From contig CASFQA010000001.1 in assembly GCA_949296775.1 (NCBI GenBank), positions 248,001 through 312,000 of the forward strand: a DNA stretch of 64,000 nt, in the 5' to 3' direction. The notes beneath the pieces are model-generated. The model saw only the letters and a list, made by a program, of their open reading frames with translations, ran no database searches and had not been told where the DNA came from. Positions 1-9,241 of the stretch are shown here, piece after piece; position 1 is the first letter of the stretch; each line of letters opens with the position of its first letter. The position numbers were made by a program, and so were the translations under genes. Source of the stretch: an uncultured bacterium. GTDB lineage: Bacteria; Bacillota_I; Bacilli_A; RFN20; CAG-826.

Positions 1-131
1 TTTTCGTCCATGGCTTGCTCCATTTGTTGGGCTATGACCATATGAAGAAAGAAGACGAGGAAGTCATGTTCCCTTTGCAGGAAAAGATCCTCGCCGCCTA
101 TCTAAGGAAAAAGGAGGAAGGCGAGATATGA
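1..131 (+). CDS. ybeY: YbeY endoribonuclease, C-terminal part (5' end outside window)
   Basis: The last 42 codons of a gene entering from the left, in frame from base 3 to the TGA at 129-131. The fragment carries [11 protein letters not shown], the H-x3-H-x5-H zinc motif of the YbeY/UPF0054 single-strand endoribonuclease that acts in 16S rRNA maturation and ribosome quality control. The protein ends in a basic/acidic tail. Its stop overlaps the cdd start (ATGA), so the two are translationally coupled. The order ybeY-cdd-era is the usual Bacillota arrangement (some relatives have dgkA between). Most of the protein is not visible, but the motif is diagnostic. Confidence 0.88.
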   Translation, partial: FVHGLLHLLGYDHMKKEDEEVMFPLQEKILAAYLRKKEEGEI

Positions 132-526
132 GCCTAGAAGAATTGATGCAGATCGCGATTGAGGCGCGGGAGAAGGCCTATGTGCCGTATTCCCATTTCG
201 CCGTTGGGGCGGCGATTCTTTGCTCCGATGGATCTTTTTATGTCGGCGCCAATGTCGAAAACGCCTCCTACCCCCTTTGCATGTGCGCCGAGCGCAATGC
301 CGTTTACTCAGCGATGATGGATGGCAAAAACATCGATGATTTCGAAGCTCTTTGCGTATGCGCCGACTCGACCGACCCCGTTTCCCCCTGCGGAGCTTGC
401 CGCCAGGTATTAAGCGAGCTATTCCCGAAGAACAAGCCGATACTGCTCGGCAACCTTAAAGGCGAGACCAAATTGACCAACGTCGAGGAGCTCTTGCCCT
501 TCGCCTTCGACGAGACTGATTTATGA
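128..526 (+). CDS. cdd: Cytidine deaminase
   Basis: A 132-aa protein of the small homotetrameric cytidine deaminase family, which hydrolyses cytidine and deoxycytidine to uridine forms in pyrimidine salvage. Substrate-binding NVEN is at about 42-45, the catalytic C53-A54-E55 follows, and the other two zinc cysteines are in PCGACRQ (C88 and C91), so the active site is intact and the length is typical. ATGA overlaps at both ends, with ybeY upstream and era downstream, place it inside a tightly packed operon. AGGAGG about 7 nt before the ATG serves as ribosome binding site. Confidence 0.95.
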   Translation: MSLEELMQIAIEAREKAYVPYSHFAVGAAILCSDGSFYVGANVENASYPLCMCAERNAVYSAMMDGKNIDDFEALCVCADSTDPVSPCGACRQVLSELFPKNKPILLGNLKGETKLTNVEELLPFAFDETDL

Positions 527-1404
527 AATCCGGATTCGTCGCCATACTCGGTCGGCCTAACGTCGGCAAAAGCACTCTATTGAACGCTTTGCTGTCGAAG
601 AAGGTCTCGATCGTCACCCCGAAAGCCCAGACGACCCGCGACTCGATCATGGGCATCCTCAATCTGAAGGAGGCCCAAATCGTCTTCGTCGATACCCCGG
701 GGATCTTCCAAGGGGGATTGAAGCTCGACTCTTCGATGCGCAAAAGCGCCTTCACCTCCTCGCGCGAGGTCGATGCCATCCTTTATCTCATCGATGCCTC
801 CAGCAAGGAGTTTTCGACCGATAAGCGGATCTTCGACTCCATCCATTCCGAGGCCCCGCGGTTCTTGGTGATGAATAAAATCGATCTCATCACCGCCGAG
901 CAAGCGGCGCAAAAGAAAAAGAGCCTCGCCGAGCTTTTCCCCGGCGTTCCGCTTATCGAGGCCTCGTTTAAGACCAATTTTGGGTTAAAGGACGTCACCA
1001 ATGCCATTTTGCCTTTGCTAAGCGAAGGGCCGGCGTTTTTCCCCGATGACGTTTACACCGACAAAGACCCGGCCTACCAAGCGAAGGAAATCGTCCGGGA
1101 AAAGCTGCTGCATTTTCTCCGCGACGAAATCCCCCATCAAAGCGCGGTCAAGATCACTTCGCTAACGGAGAAGAAAGGCGGGTTGCTGCTCGAGGGAACC
1201 ATTTACGTCGAAAAGCCCTCCCACAAGGCCATCGTAATCGGCAAAGGCGGGGCGATGATCAAGAAAATATCGATGGCCGCCCGTCAGGAAATCGAAGCCA
1301 ATTGGCATAAGCGGGTCCTTTCCCTTGAGCTGCAAGTCGAAGTCGCCCCCAATTGGCGGGACGATCTGAAGGCCCTGTCCGACCTTGGCTATGGAGCGGA
1401 TTGA
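523..1404 (+). CDS. era: GTPase Era
   Basis: A 293-aa Era GTPase, which binds the 3' end of 16S rRNA and acts in 30S assembly. The G domain has GRPNVGKS (10-17), DTPG (57-60) and NKID (118-121). The C-terminal KH RNA-binding domain has the GKGG loop at about 240-243. The length is normal for the family. The start overlaps cdd by 4 nt (ATGA), and its last codons overlap recO. The chain ybeY-cdd-era-recO is conserved in Bacillota and supports the assignment. Confidence 0.97.
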   Translation: MKSGFVAILGRPNVGKSTLLNALLSKKVSIVTPKAQTTRDSIMGILNLKEAQIVFVDTPGIFQGGLKLDSSMRKSAFTSSREVDAILYLIDASSKEFSTDKRIFDSIHSEAPRFLVMNKIDLITAEQAAQKKKSLAELFPGVPLIEASFKTNFGLKDVTNAILPLLSEGPAFFPDDVYTDKDPAYQAKEIVREKLLHFLRDEIPHQSAVKITSLTEKKGGLLLEGTIYVEKPSHKAIVIGKGGAMIKKISMAARQEIEANWHKRVLSLELQVEVAPNWRDDLKALSDLGYGAD

Positions 1405-2125
1405 GCAAGGGGAACGTCGGCTTAAGGCCTTGATTCTCCGCCGGGTCGCTTATAAGGAGAGCTCGGCGATGGTGACGGCCCTTTCCCCCTCCGGAGTTTT
1501 CGCTTTCTCGGCCCGGGGAGTCAACAAACTGAATTCGAAAAACCTCGCCTCGACCAACGAGCTTTCCCTTTCTTCGCTGACCCTTTTATCCTCTTCCCAA
1601 GGGAAATTGACCCTGAAAGAAGGGAAGCTGGAGGAAAGCCTCTTGCCGCAAAACGAGGATTTGGACGCCTTCGGGATCAGTTCCTATATGCTGGAGGCGG
1701 CGCTGCGTTTCCTTAACGAAGACAGCGATCCAGCCGATTGCCAAACCGTTTTCGAATCGATAGTGGCCAATCTAAGATCATTGAATAGCGGGGCTTCGGC
1801 TTATTTGGCGGGGTCGCGCTTCCTCTCGTCATTGTTGAAGGTATCGGGCATCGCCCCGGAAGTGAATCGCTGCGTCCGTTGCGGGTCGCGGAAGGCGATC
1901 ATCGCCATTTCGAAAACCGACGGCGGCTTCGTTTGCCTCAATTGCTTTCAAGCGGCCGATGAACGGAAATCAGTGCCGTTTCTTTCGAATTTCCGGACCG
2001 CGATCAACGCTCCGGAAAACTTGGGGGAGGACAATGCCCGCGACCTTTTTCTTTTCCTTGCCGATTTTTTGGCCTCGGCGAGCGGGGTGCATCTCAAAAG
2101 CCTCGATACTCTCAAGAAATTTTAG
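1391..2125 (+). CDS. recO: DNA repair protein RecO
   Basis: About 244 aa. RecO promotes RecA loading and strand annealing in the RecFOR pathway. The N-terminal OB-fold region has the typical ALILRRVAYKESSAMVT opening. The zinc finger is intact, with CVRC at about 161-164 and CLNC at about 182-185. I chose the ATG at 1391, which overlaps era by 14 nt; a TTG at 1385 would add two residues. There is no strong ribosome binding site, so translation probably depends on coupling to era. The unit seems to end here, because glyS has its own promoter. Confidence 0.93.
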   Translation: MERIEQGERRLKALILRRVAYKESSAMVTALSPSGVFAFSARGVNKLNSKNLASTNELSLSSLTLLSSSQGKLTLKEGKLEESLLPQNEDLDAFGISSYMLEAALRFLNEDSDPADCQTVFESIVANLRSLNSGASAYLAGSRFLSSLLKVSGIAPEVNRCVRCGSRKAIIAISKTDGGFVCLNCFQAADERKSVPFLSNFRTAINAPENLGEDNARDLFLFLADFLASASGVHLKSLDTLKKF

Positions 2126-2140
2126 TACCCTTAAAATGGG

Positions 2141-2169
2141 TTGACGTTGCTGGGTTCGCCCATTATCCT
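2141..2169 (+). promoter_or_regulatory. Promoter of glyS
   Basis: TTGACG (2141-2146), a 17-bp spacer, then TATCCT (2164-2169): a good sigma-A-type promoter in the 77-bp recO-glyS gap. The predicted leader is about 27 nt and contains GAGGTAAC as ribosome binding site before the ATG at 2203. There is no room for a T-box leader, so glyS does not seem to be tRNA-regulated here. Confidence 0.6.
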
Positions 2170-2202
2170 TTCCCTTGGTTGCATAGCATCTGAGGTAACA
2201 TA

Positions 2203-3582
2203 ATGGCACACAAATTCAGCTTCGAGCAGATCGTTCAGCATCTTCTCAACACCGGGTACGTGTTCCAAGGTTCATCGATTTACGGTGGCTTGTCGAACAC
2301 TTGGGACTATGGCCCTCTCGGGGTCGAGTTGAAAAACAACGTCCGCGCCTATTGGTGGCAGAAGTTCGTCCGCGAATCCCCGACCAACGTCGGGATCGAC
2401 GCCGCGATATTGATGAATCCGAAAGTTTGGGAAGCCACCGGCCACGTCTCGACTTTCAACGATCCGATGGTCGATTGCAAAGCCTGCAAGGCCCGGCATC
2501 GGGCCGATGAGCTCATTAAGGGGCAATACCCCGACGTCGACGTCGACGGGATGACCTTCGAGGACATGGACGCCTTCATCAAGACCCATTCGCTTAAATG
2601 CCCGGTCTGCGGCAAAAGCGATTTCACCCCGATTCGCAAGTTCAACATGATGTTCAAAACCCATATCGGGGTCACCGAAGACGCTTCGGCCACCGTTTAC
2701 CTGCGGCCGGAAACCGCCCAGGGCGTCTTCGTTAACTTCAAAAACGTCCAGCGGGCGTGCCGTCGGAAATTGCCGTTTGGCATTTGCTCGGCCGGCAAGA
2801 GCTTCCGAAACGAGATCACCCCGGGGAACTTCACTTTCCGGACCCGGGAATTCGAGCAACTGGAGATGGAGTTCTTCTGCAAGCCCGGCACCGACTTGGA
2901 GTGGTTTGCCTATTGGAAGGAATATTGCCGCGACTTCGTCCATTCTCTCGGCATTAGGCTGGAAAACCTCCGTTTCCGCGATCATGAGCCGGCGGAATTG
3001 GCCTTCTATTCCAAAGCCACGACCGATGTCGAATATGATTTCCCGAGCATTGGCTGGGGCGAGATACTCGGCGTCGCCGACCGGACCGATTATGACTTGA
3101 AGCGCCATCAGGAATTCTCTAAGCAGGACCTGACTTATTTCGACCCCGATACCAACGACCGTTATTTGCCTTATACCATCGAGCCCTCGATGGGCTTAGA
3201 CCGGCTTATGCTGATGGTTTTGATGGATTCTTACGATGAGGAGCAGCTAGAAGGCGGCGATGTTCGGACCGTCATGCACATCGCTCCCAATTTAGCCCCT
3301 TATAAAGCGGCTATCCTGCCGTTATCGAAGAAACTGAACGAACAAGCCTTGGAATTGCTTAAGCAATTATCCAAGGACTTCTCGCTTACTTATGACGAAA
3401 CCGGCTCGATCGGGAAAAGGTATCGCCGGCAGGACGAGATCGGGACCCCATATTGCGTCACCGTCGATTTTCAAACCGCGGAAGACGGGCAAGTCACGGT
3501 CCGCGACCGCGACAGCATGGAGCAAATCCGCCTGCCGATAAGCGAGTTGAAGGCCTATTTGGAAGAAAAGACTAAAAAGTAA
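2203..3582 (+). CDS. glyS: Glycyl-tRNA synthetase, single-chain class II type
   Basis: A 459-aa dimeric (alpha2) GlyRS, the eukaryote/archaeal-like type found in Mollicutes and several Bacilli in place of the GlyQ/GlyS tetramer. The start has [14 protein letters not shown], the class II motif-1 region. A zinc ribbon follows, with cysteine pairs at about 92/95 and 133/136. Motif 2 lies around [14 protein letters not shown], and motif 3 in [10 protein letters not shown]. The C-terminal anticodon-binding domain starts near 360. It has its own promoter, and an AT-rich repeat region separates it from dnaG. Confidence 0.96.
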   Translation: MAHKFSFEQIVQHLLNTGYVFQGSSIYGGLSNTWDYGPLGVELKNNVRAYWWQKFVRESPTNVGIDAAILMNPKVWEATGHVSTFNDPMVDCKACKARHRADELIKGQYPDVDVDGMTFEDMDAFIKTHSLKCPVCGKSDFTPIRKFNMMFKTHIGVTEDASATVYLRPETAQGVFVNFKNVQRACRRKLPFGICSAGKSFRNEITPGNFTFRTREFEQLEMEFFCKPGTDLEWFAYWKEYCRDFVHSLGIRLENLRFRDHEPAELAFYSKATTDVEYDFPSIGWGEILGVADRTDYDLKRHQEFSKQDLTYFDPDTNDRYLPYTIEPSMGLDRLMLMVLMDSYDEEQLEGGDVRTVMHIAPNLAPYKAAILPLSKKLNEQALELLKQLSKDFSLTYDETGSIGKRYRRQDEIGTPYCVTVDFQTAEDGQVTVRDRDSMEQIRLPISELKAYLEEKTKK

Positions 3583-3596
3583 GTCTATAGTCGATA

Positions 3597-3615
3597 TTTA
3601 GTAGTTAATTAGTAG
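3597..3615 (+). repeat. 19-bp intergenic motif, copy A
   Basis: TTTAGTAGTTAATTAGTAG directly downstream of the glyS stop. Near-identical copies occur at 14436, 20048, 23741, 31075 and 35782. The motif contains TAG, TAA and TAG in all three forward frames and TAA in all three reverse frames. A 7-bp hairpin follows 3 bp further on. The function is unknown. Confidence 0.7.
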
Positions 3616-3618
3616 ATG

Positions 3619-3635
3619 TACCTACTTTGTAGGTA
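3619..3635. repeat. TAC-TTT-GTA hairpin, copy A
   Basis: A perfect inverted repeat TACCTAC-TTT-GTAGGTA between copy A of the 19-bp motif and the dnaG ribosome binding site. Its core TAC-TTT-GTA is shared with the hairpins at 20021 and 35815, while the outer stem bases differ but remain paired. Confidence 0.65.
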
Positions 3636-3647
3636 GAAAGGAGGAAT

Positions 3648-5474
3648 ATGTACAGTCGCGATTTAATAGAAGATATATTGCGGAAAGCTGATATCGTCTC
3701 CGTCATTTCCTCCTACATCCCCGTGAGCAAAAAAGGGAGGAACTACGTTGCCATCTGCCCATTCCACGATGACACCAACCCCTCGCTTTCCATCTCTCCG
3801 GAGCTCCGGATCTTCAAATGCTTCGTCTGCGGGACCGGCGGCAACGCGATCTCGTTCATTCAGAAATACGAGAAGATCCCCTTTGACGCGGCGGTCCGCA
3901 AACTCGCGAAGCTCATCGGGTATAACGACCCCCGGCTAGAGCAAACCTATTCGGCCCCGAAAATCGACGAGGCGACGAAACGGCTTTATGACTGCATCGA
4001 CGATCTGCAAGCCTATTATTCCTATTCGCTTAACGCCGATACCCCAGAAGCCAAGGCCGCCCGCGATTATCTATCATCCCGGCAAATCGACGACATCGCC
4101 ATCAAACGCTACTCCATCGGCTATTCCCCCTTAGACGGGGCTAAGACCATAGAATACCTGAAAGCCCGGGGGCATAGCATCCATTCTATCGAATCGATCG
4201 GCATCGCCTACGCCCGCGAATCGGGGATGGCCGACAATAACGCCGGCCGGATCGTCTTCCCGATCTTCGACGCCTCCTCCCAAGTCGTCGGTTTCTCGGC
4301 CCGGCGGATCCGCGATGACGGTTCCGCCAAATACGTCAATTCCCCCGAGACGCCGATCTTCGTCAAGTCCCGCCTGCTCTATAATTTCGATAAAGCCGAA
4401 GGCGAGGCGCGAAGGGCCGGCTACATTTATCTTCTAGAAGGGTTTATGGACGTCATGGCTTTCAATCGCAGCGGCATTGAGCCAGCCGTCGCCTTGATGG
4501 GCACCGCCTTGACCAACGACCATCTCCGCTTATTGGCCCGGCTGAAAGCCGAAGTCCGGGTTTGCCTCGACGGGGACGCCGCCGGGCAGACGGCGATGAT
4601 GAAAATCGCCGGCTTGCTCCGGAAAGCCAAAATCGGCTGCCGCCTCGTCGATAGCCATGGCGATGACCGCGACCCCGACGACATATACCGCCTCGATGGG
4701 GCGGAGGCGGTCAAGCGGCTTGCCAATTCGCTTGTCGACCCCCTCGATTTCGAGCTTGGCTATTACATTAACACCAAGAAACTCGAAACCCCGGAGGAAA
4801 GGCGCCATGCCGTCGAATCTTTTATCCCCCATCTGCAAAGCCTGCCCCCGGCCAGCATCGAGTTTGAGAACACCTTGGCCAAACTCGCGCAGGCGACGGC
4901 CTACGAGCCGAGCGCCATCCGGGAATTGGTCAAATTGGCCCGCGGGCCATCGCTGACCAAAGAAGAGGCGATATTGACCAAGGAGAGCATCAGCCGAACC
5001 CTCAATAACCGCGACCCGGCCCTGCGCCGGCTCATGAAAGCCGAGGAAACGGTGCTGACCTACATGATGGAAAGCAAGGAAGCCGCCGGCAAATTCGAAT
5101 CGCGGATCGGGTTCCTCTACGATAAGGTCAACAACTTGGTCGCCGATTCGATAATCGAGTACCGTCAATCCCATCCAGACGAAGAGCAAGTCGATCAGGC
5201 GGCCCTCATTGCCCAAATCGAATCGACGATGGAGGATTCCGGCCCGCAGATGACCAGGGCCATCGCCGACCTCGCCTGGAACCCCGCCGACCGTTACCGT
5301 TCCGATCTCTTCGACGAATGCGTGAATATCATGCTCGATGAGAAGGAGAAGCTGCGGGAAAGGAAAAAAGCCGAGAAAACGCTTAATTCGCCAACCACCC
5401 GGGAAGAGAAGGGCCGGGCGCTCAAGGACATGGCGGCCAACGCCAGGAAAAATTGGGCAAAATTCAGGAAATAA
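3648..5474 (+). CDS. dnaG: DNA primase DnaG
   Basis: A 608-aa bacterial primase that makes RNA primers at the fork. The N-terminal CHC2 zinc-binding domain has ligands C37, H40, C58 and C61. The TOPRIM core follows, with the catalytic glutamate in LLEGFMDVMAF (about 264) and the metal-binding DGD in VCLDGDAAGQ (about 305). The C-terminal helicase-binding region is diverged. AAAGGAGG precedes the ATG by 6 nt. It sits 21 bp upstream of rpoD, the classic macromolecular-synthesis operon. Confidence 0.97.
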   Translation: MYSRDLIEDILRKADIVSVISSYIPVSKKGRNYVAICPFHDDTNPSLSISPELRIFKCFVCGTGGNAISFIQKYEKIPFDAAVRKLAKLIGYNDPRLEQTYSAPKIDEATKRLYDCIDDLQAYYSYSLNADTPEAKAARDYLSSRQIDDIAIKRYSIGYSPLDGAKTIEYLKARGHSIHSIESIGIAYARESGMADNNAGRIVFPIFDASSQVVGFSARRIRDDGSAKYVNSPETPIFVKSRLLYNFDKAEGEARRAGYIYLLEGFMDVMAFNRSGIEPAVALMGTALTNDHLRLLARLKAEVRVCLDGDAAGQTAMMKIAGLLRKAKIGCRLVDSHGDDRDPDDIYRLDGAEAVKRLANSLVDPLDFELGYYINTKKLETPEERRHAVESFIPHLQSLPPASIEFENTLAKLAQATAYEPSAIRELVKLARGPSLTKEEAILTKESISRTLNNRDPALRRLMKAEETVLTYMMESKEAAGKFESRIGFLYDKVNNLVADSIIEYRQSHPDEEQVDQAALIAQIESTMEDSGPQMTRAIADLAWNPADRYRSDLFDECVNIMLDEKEKLRERKKAEKTLNSPTTREEKGRALKDMAANARKNWAKFRK

Positions 5475-5495
5475 AAGAAAGAAGGAGAAACCACG

Positions 5496-6803
5496 ATGAC
5501 CAAGAAGAAGGAAAAAATCGAAATCGAGGAGGAAATCGAAGACCTCGATTCCGTCCCCCTTGCCGAAGAAGGCGACGATATCATCACCCTTGACGCCATT
5601 AAGAAAAATTTCGTCGAACGGGGCAAGAAAGACGGGACGATCAACGTCGGCGACGTGATGGACGCCACCGCCCATCTCGACCTTTCCGACGACGATTTCC
5701 AATCGCTCATCAACTATTTCCACGAGCAAGGCATCAACGTCGAGCAGGATGACGAAGCCGCCGACCTCGAAGATATCGAAGGCCCGAACGAAGGCGAGGA
5801 CATCGAGGCGGAAATGGCCGACGACGAAGCTCTCGACGACGACGTATCCGATCAGGATAAGGCCGATTTGGAGGCGGTGGATTTCGCCAACATGAGCATC
5901 GGCGAGGTCAAAGTCAACGATTCGGTCAAGATGTATCTGAAGGAAATCGGGAAGACCCCGTTGCTCAACGAAGCCCAGGAAAAAGAACTGGCCAAGCGGA
6001 TCGTCGCCGGACGGGCCCCCGATGCCACCGATTGGGAGAAAATCGACGGGAAAGACGCCAAAGACCAGCTGACGACCGCCAACCTCCGGCTCGTCGTCTC
6101 CATCGCCAAGCATTACGTCGGGCGGGGGATGCAATTCCTCGACCTCATCCAGGAAGGCAACATCGGTTTGATGAAGGCGGTCGATAAGTTCGACTACACC
6201 AAGGGATTCAAGTTCTCGACCTACGCCACTTGGTGGATCCGCCAAGCCATCACCCGGGCCATCGCCGACCAAGCCCGGACCATCCGCATTCCGGTCCATA
6301 TGGTCGAGACCATCAACAAAATGACCCGGGTTCAGCGGGCCCTCGTCCAGGAGCTGGGGCGCGACCCGACTCCCGAGGAAATCTCGGAAAAAATGGAAGG
6401 CGCGCTCTCGCCGGAGAAAATCCGCGATATCCAGCGGATCGCCATCGAGCCGGTTTCTTTGGAAACCCCGATCGGGGAGGAAGAAGACTCCCATTTGGGC
6501 GATTTCGTCGAGGACAAGGAAGACGAATCCCCGCAGGAATACACCACCAAAAGCTTGCTCAAAGACGAGCTTTACGAAATCATGAAGGACCTCAAGCCCC
6601 GCGATCAATTGGTTTTGCGGCTCCGTTATGGGCTCGATGACAATCGCCCCCGGACTTTGGAGGAGGTCGGCAAAGTGTTCAACCTCACCCGAGAACGGAT
6701 CCGTCAGATCGAGGTCAAGGCCATCCGTCAGCTTCGCCACCCGATCCGCGCCAAGAAACTCGGCGATTATTCCGAGGCTTTCCCTGACAAAGGGAGGAAT
6801 TGA
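5496..6803 (+). CDS. rpoD: Primary RNA polymerase sigma factor RpoD (SigA)
   Basis: 435 aa. An acidic region 1.1-like N-terminus covers about 1-145 and is rich in D/E runs. Region 1.2 includes [17 protein letters not shown]. Region 2 has the canonical [19 protein letters not shown] and then [14 protein letters not shown], with both melting tryptophans and the Q and T residues that read the -10 box. Regions 3 and 4 end in [24 protein letters not shown] lies upstream of the ATG. The gene is in an operon with dnaG and its stop overlaps the next sigma gene (TGATG). Confidence 0.98.
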   Translation: MTKKKEKIEIEEEIEDLDSVPLAEEGDDIITLDAIKKNFVERGKKDGTINVGDVMDATAHLDLSDDDFQSLINYFHEQGINVEQDDEAADLEDIEGPNEGEDIEAEMADDEALDDDVSDQDKADLEAVDFANMSIGEVKVNDSVKMYLKEIGKTPLLNEAQEKELAKRIVAGRAPDATDWEKIDGKDAKDQLTTANLRLVVSIAKHYVGRGMQFLDLIQEGNIGLMKAVDKFDYTKGFKFSTYATWWIRQAITRAIADQARTIRIPVHMVETINKMTRVQRALVQELGRDPTPEEISEKMEGALSPEKIRDIQRIAIEPVSLETPIGEEEDSHLGDFVEDKEDESPQEYTTKSLLKDELYEIMKDLKPRDQLVLRLRYGLDDNRPRTLEEVGKVFNLTRERIRQIEVKAIRQLRHPIRAKKLGDYSEAFPDKGRN

Positions 6804-7672
6804 TGGCTTCCTCCAACCAGGCCTTCGACCGTTATTGCGCCGAGCTCCGTTCCTACCCAAGGCTCACCCTGGAGGAGGAGAAGGCTTTGGGCGAGGCGGT
6901 GAAAGCCGGCCGCGATCCGGCGGCAAGCGAAGAGCAGAAAGCCGCCTCCCTCCAAGCCCGGGACAAACTGGTCAACTCCAATTTGGCCTTGGTGCTGAAC
7001 GTCGTCAAGCAAGAGCTCCCGATCGAGCTCCGAGGGTCTGACTTGAATATGGACGCCATCGGGGAGGGCAACAATGGGCTGCTGAAGGCGGCGGAGATGT
7101 TCGACCCCGACAAAAACGTCCATTTTTCGACCTATGCCGACGCTTGGATCCGTTCCTACGTCAAAAAGGCCATCGCGTCTTTCCCAACCATCAAAATCCC
7201 CCAGGAAACCCGGCAGGACCTCTATCGGATCTCGAAGGCCGCCCAAGATATGCTTTCCCAAAGCGGGTCCGACCCCTCGGATAAGGAAATCGCCGATAAA
7301 CTGGGGATGAAAGAGGAAAAAGTAAGCCAGCTTCGGGCTTTAGGCAACGCCGCGACCATCGTTTCCCTCGACGATGCGGTCGGGGATGAGGAGAAGGAAA
7401 ACTTCGGCGATCGCTACATCGGCGACAACGACGACGAAGCCCAAGCGGCGGAGGAGGAGACCAATTCCGCCATCGCCGAGGGCATCGCCACCCTATCCAG
7501 TTTGGAAGCCGACGTGCTGTCCCGCTATCTCGGCCTTGGCGGCAAAGAGGAGGAAAGCCTTTCGAGCATTGGGAAAAGCTACGGTTTTTCCCGCGAAAGG
7601 GCTCGTCAGATCAAAGAACGGGCCAACGCCAAACTGAAGGCTTTCTTGGAAGAGAAGGGAATAAACGGGTAA
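6803..7672 (+). CDS. Second sigma-70-family sigma factor, coupled to rpoD
   Basis: About 289 aa, starting at the ATG that overlaps the rpoD stop and preceded by AGGGAGGAATTG. Regions 1.2 (YCAELRSYPRLTLEEE), 2 (DAIGEGNNGLLKAAEMFD), 3 and 4 (SRERARQIKERANAKLKAF) are all present, but the long acidic region 1.1 is not, as in group 2 or alternative sigmas. In region 2.4 it reads STYADAWIRSYVKK where RpoD reads [14 protein letters not shown], so the residues that melt and read the -10 element differ. It probably recognises a different -10 sequence. It could have arisen by duplication of rpoD. Its regulon is unknown, and no anti-sigma factor is adjacent. Confidence 0.85.
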   Translation: MASSNQAFDRYCAELRSYPRLTLEEEKALGEAVKAGRDPAASEEQKAASLQARDKLVNSNLALVLNVVKQELPIELRGSDLNMDAIGEGNNGLLKAAEMFDPDKNVHFSTYADAWIRSYVKKAIASFPTIKIPQETRQDLYRISKAAQDMLSQSGSDPSDKEIADKLGMKEEKVSQLRALGNAATIVSLDDAVGDEEKENFGDRYIGDNDDEAQAAEEETNSAIAEGIATLSSLEADVLSRYLGLGGKEEESLSSIGKSYGFSRERARQIKERANAKLKAFLEEKGING

Positions 7673-7674
7673 AC

Positions 7675-8349
7675 ATGGCTCGAAAACTCTCGAATCGCCT
7701 CAAAACCATCTACGATCTCGTCGACCCCGGCGTTTTCGTCTCCGACGTCGGGGCCGATCACGGCCATTTGGTTTTGGAGTTGGTCGAGAAAGGCAAAACC
7801 CCATACGCCCAAGCCATCGACAATAAACCCGGCCCCTTCCTCAACATGAAAAGCAACGTCAACGCCTCCCCGATGGGCTATCGGATCCGCTGCAGCCTAT
7901 CCGATGGGCTCAGCCAATTGTCCCCCGATTGCCGCTGCATCGTCATCGCCGGGATGGGCGGGCGGCTCGTTTGCTCGATTTTGGAGAAGGGACGGGAAAA
8001 ACTATCCTCCGTCGACACCATCATCGCCGACGCCCATCGCGATTTGGTCTATTTGCGGCGCCACCTCGCCGAGCTGGGCTTCTTCATCGCCGACGAACGG
8101 CTGGTCTATGAAGACAAAATCTACTATTCCATCATAAAATTCCGGAAAGGCCAGCTACCCGCCTATTCCCAGGCCGACCTTTTCTTCGGGCCGGTGCTAA
8201 GAAAGAAACGGGAGCCCTTGTTCCTTGATTACCTCGAGGAGCAAAGGAAAAAGACCAGCGACATCCTCAACAAAGGGTTGGATGAGAAAGCCCGTTCCCA
8301 TTATCTGGCGGTTTATCGATTGATCCGCGACGAAATCAATAGGAATTAA
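7675..8349 (+). CDS. trmK: tRNA (adenine(22)-N(1))-methyltransferase TrmK
   Basis: A 224-aa SAM-dependent methyltransferase of the TrmK/YqfN family, which makes m1A22 in tRNA. The N-terminus LSNRLKTIYDLV leads into the SAM motif DVGADHGHL (about 23-31). A second family signature is IVIAGMGGRLVCSIL. The C-terminal helical domain ends near RLIRDEI. In Bacillus trmK also follows the dnaG-sigA region. It lies 2 bp after the second sigma gene. Its 3' end overlaps the convergent ispH by 14 bp, so no separate terminator is visible. Confidence 0.92.
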   Translation: MARKLSNRLKTIYDLVDPGVFVSDVGADHGHLVLELVEKGKTPYAQAIDNKPGPFLNMKSNVNASPMGYRIRCSLSDGLSQLSPDCRCIVIAGMGGRLVCSILEKGREKLSSVDTIIADAHRDLVYLRRHLAELGFFIADERLVYEDKIYYSIIKFRKGQLPAYSQADLFFGPVLRKKREPLFLDYLEEQRKKTSDILNKGLDEKARSHYLAVYRLIRDEINRN

Positions 8350-9181
8350 GGTAGGCGGCGCAGCGCTCGACCTCTTCTTTGGCGGTCGAGGCTCCCGAGC
8401 AAAGGGCGACGGTTTGGAAAGCGGAGAGATCCAATCGCCGCAACTCCGCCAGATTGAGGACAAGGTAACCGGCCTTGCCCTTTTTCAAGGCCAAGGAGAG
8501 CAGCCGTTTTGAATTGGAGCTGGTCTTCGAGCCTAAGACGATGAGGCAATCGGCTTCGCTTAAGGCCTTTTCGACGGCGAGTTGCCGCTTTATGGTGGCG
8601 GGGCAGCGCCCGGCAAGCAGCGGGGCCGGCCCATAGACGCCGGCAAGGGCCTTCATCCCCATTTCGATATCCTCTTCATCGAGGGTCGTTTGGGCGATGA
8701 CCCCGGCGATCGGGCCATCGCCGGCATAGGATATCTCCTGTTTCCGGCAATCGAAGAAAGCGAGGGGCCGGACGGAAGAAAGGAAGGCCTCGGCCTCGGC
8801 GTGGCCTTGGCTCCCGATATAGCCGACCGCCCCTTTTCGGGCGAGGCCTAACTCGATGTTGCTTCGAACGAAAGGGCAGGTGGCGTCTAGATAACGGAGC
8901 CCTTGCTTAAGGGCTTCCCCCTCCAATGAGGGATCGTGCCCGTGGGCGGAGAAAAGGATCAGCGAATCGCGGGGCGCCTGCTTCAGCAACGGGGCTAAAT
9001 CGGGGCCGTTTTCCTTCAAGGTATAGACCCCGTTTTCGGCCAGTCCGGCGATGGCCATCTCGTTGTGGACTAAGGAACCGAGGCAATAAATCGGCTCTTT
9101 TTTCGCTCCTTGCAAGGCGATTTCCTGAGCCCGCAAGACCCCGAAGCAATAGCCATACGGCTCAACCAAGATCGTTTTCAC
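8336..9181 (-). CDS. ispH: 4-Hydroxy-3-methylbut-2-enyl diphosphate reductase IspH
   Basis: A 281-aa [4Fe-4S] enzyme, the last step of the MEP isoprenoid pathway, making IPP and DMAPP. The three cluster cysteines are C12 (GYCFGV), C102 (ATCPFV) and C193 (GRCPATI). Substrate histidines lie in LVHNE and GSQGHAE. The SKTSSNSKRL loop is also present. The start is GTG (9181-9179) with AAGGGG just upstream. The pathway also appears in this window as ispG and dxs. The gene is divergent from the DEAD-box helicase. Confidence 0.94.
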   Translation of the reverse strand: MKTILVEPYGYCFGVLRAQEIALQGAKKEPIYCLGSLVHNEMAIAGLAENGVYTLKENGPDLAPLLKQAPRDSLILFSAHGHDPSLEGEALKQGLRYLDATCPFVRSNIELGLARKGAVGYIGSQGHAEAEAFLSSVRPLAFFDCRKQEISYAGDGPIAGVIAQTTLDEEDIEMGMKALAGVYGPAPLLAGRCPATIKRQLAVEKALSEADCLIVLGSKTSSNSKRLLSLALKKGKAGYLVLNLAELRRLDLSAFQTVALCSGASTAKEEVERCAAYLNSY

Positions 9182-9204
9182 CCCCTTATTGTCGCCTCTT
9201 GCCG

Positions 9205-9233
9205 GTGAAAAAGGAAACGATTTCCTCTATACT
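9205..9233 (+). promoter_or_regulatory. Promoter of DEAD-box helicase, probably leaderless
   Basis: TATACT at 9228-9233 with a weak -35 (GTGAAA, 9205-9210) 17 bp upstream. Only 8 nt separate the -10 box from the ATG at 9242, and no Shine-Dalgarno precedes it, so the mRNA would begin at or next to the start codon. Confidence 0.5.
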
Positions 9234-9241
9234 CACCCTGT

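Noticed and set aside
3583-3647. A T-box or other aminoacyl-tRNA leader near glyS, hisS or aspS
   Set aside because: The gaps are too short, and no AGGGTGGNACCGCG-like antiterminator block is present anywhere in the window.
4530-6860. A 776-codon open frame on the - strand opposite dnaG and rpoD
   Set aside because: It runs antisense to two clearly conserved genes. Its composition is a by-product of their G+C-rich codon usage, and no ribosome binding site or family motif is seen.
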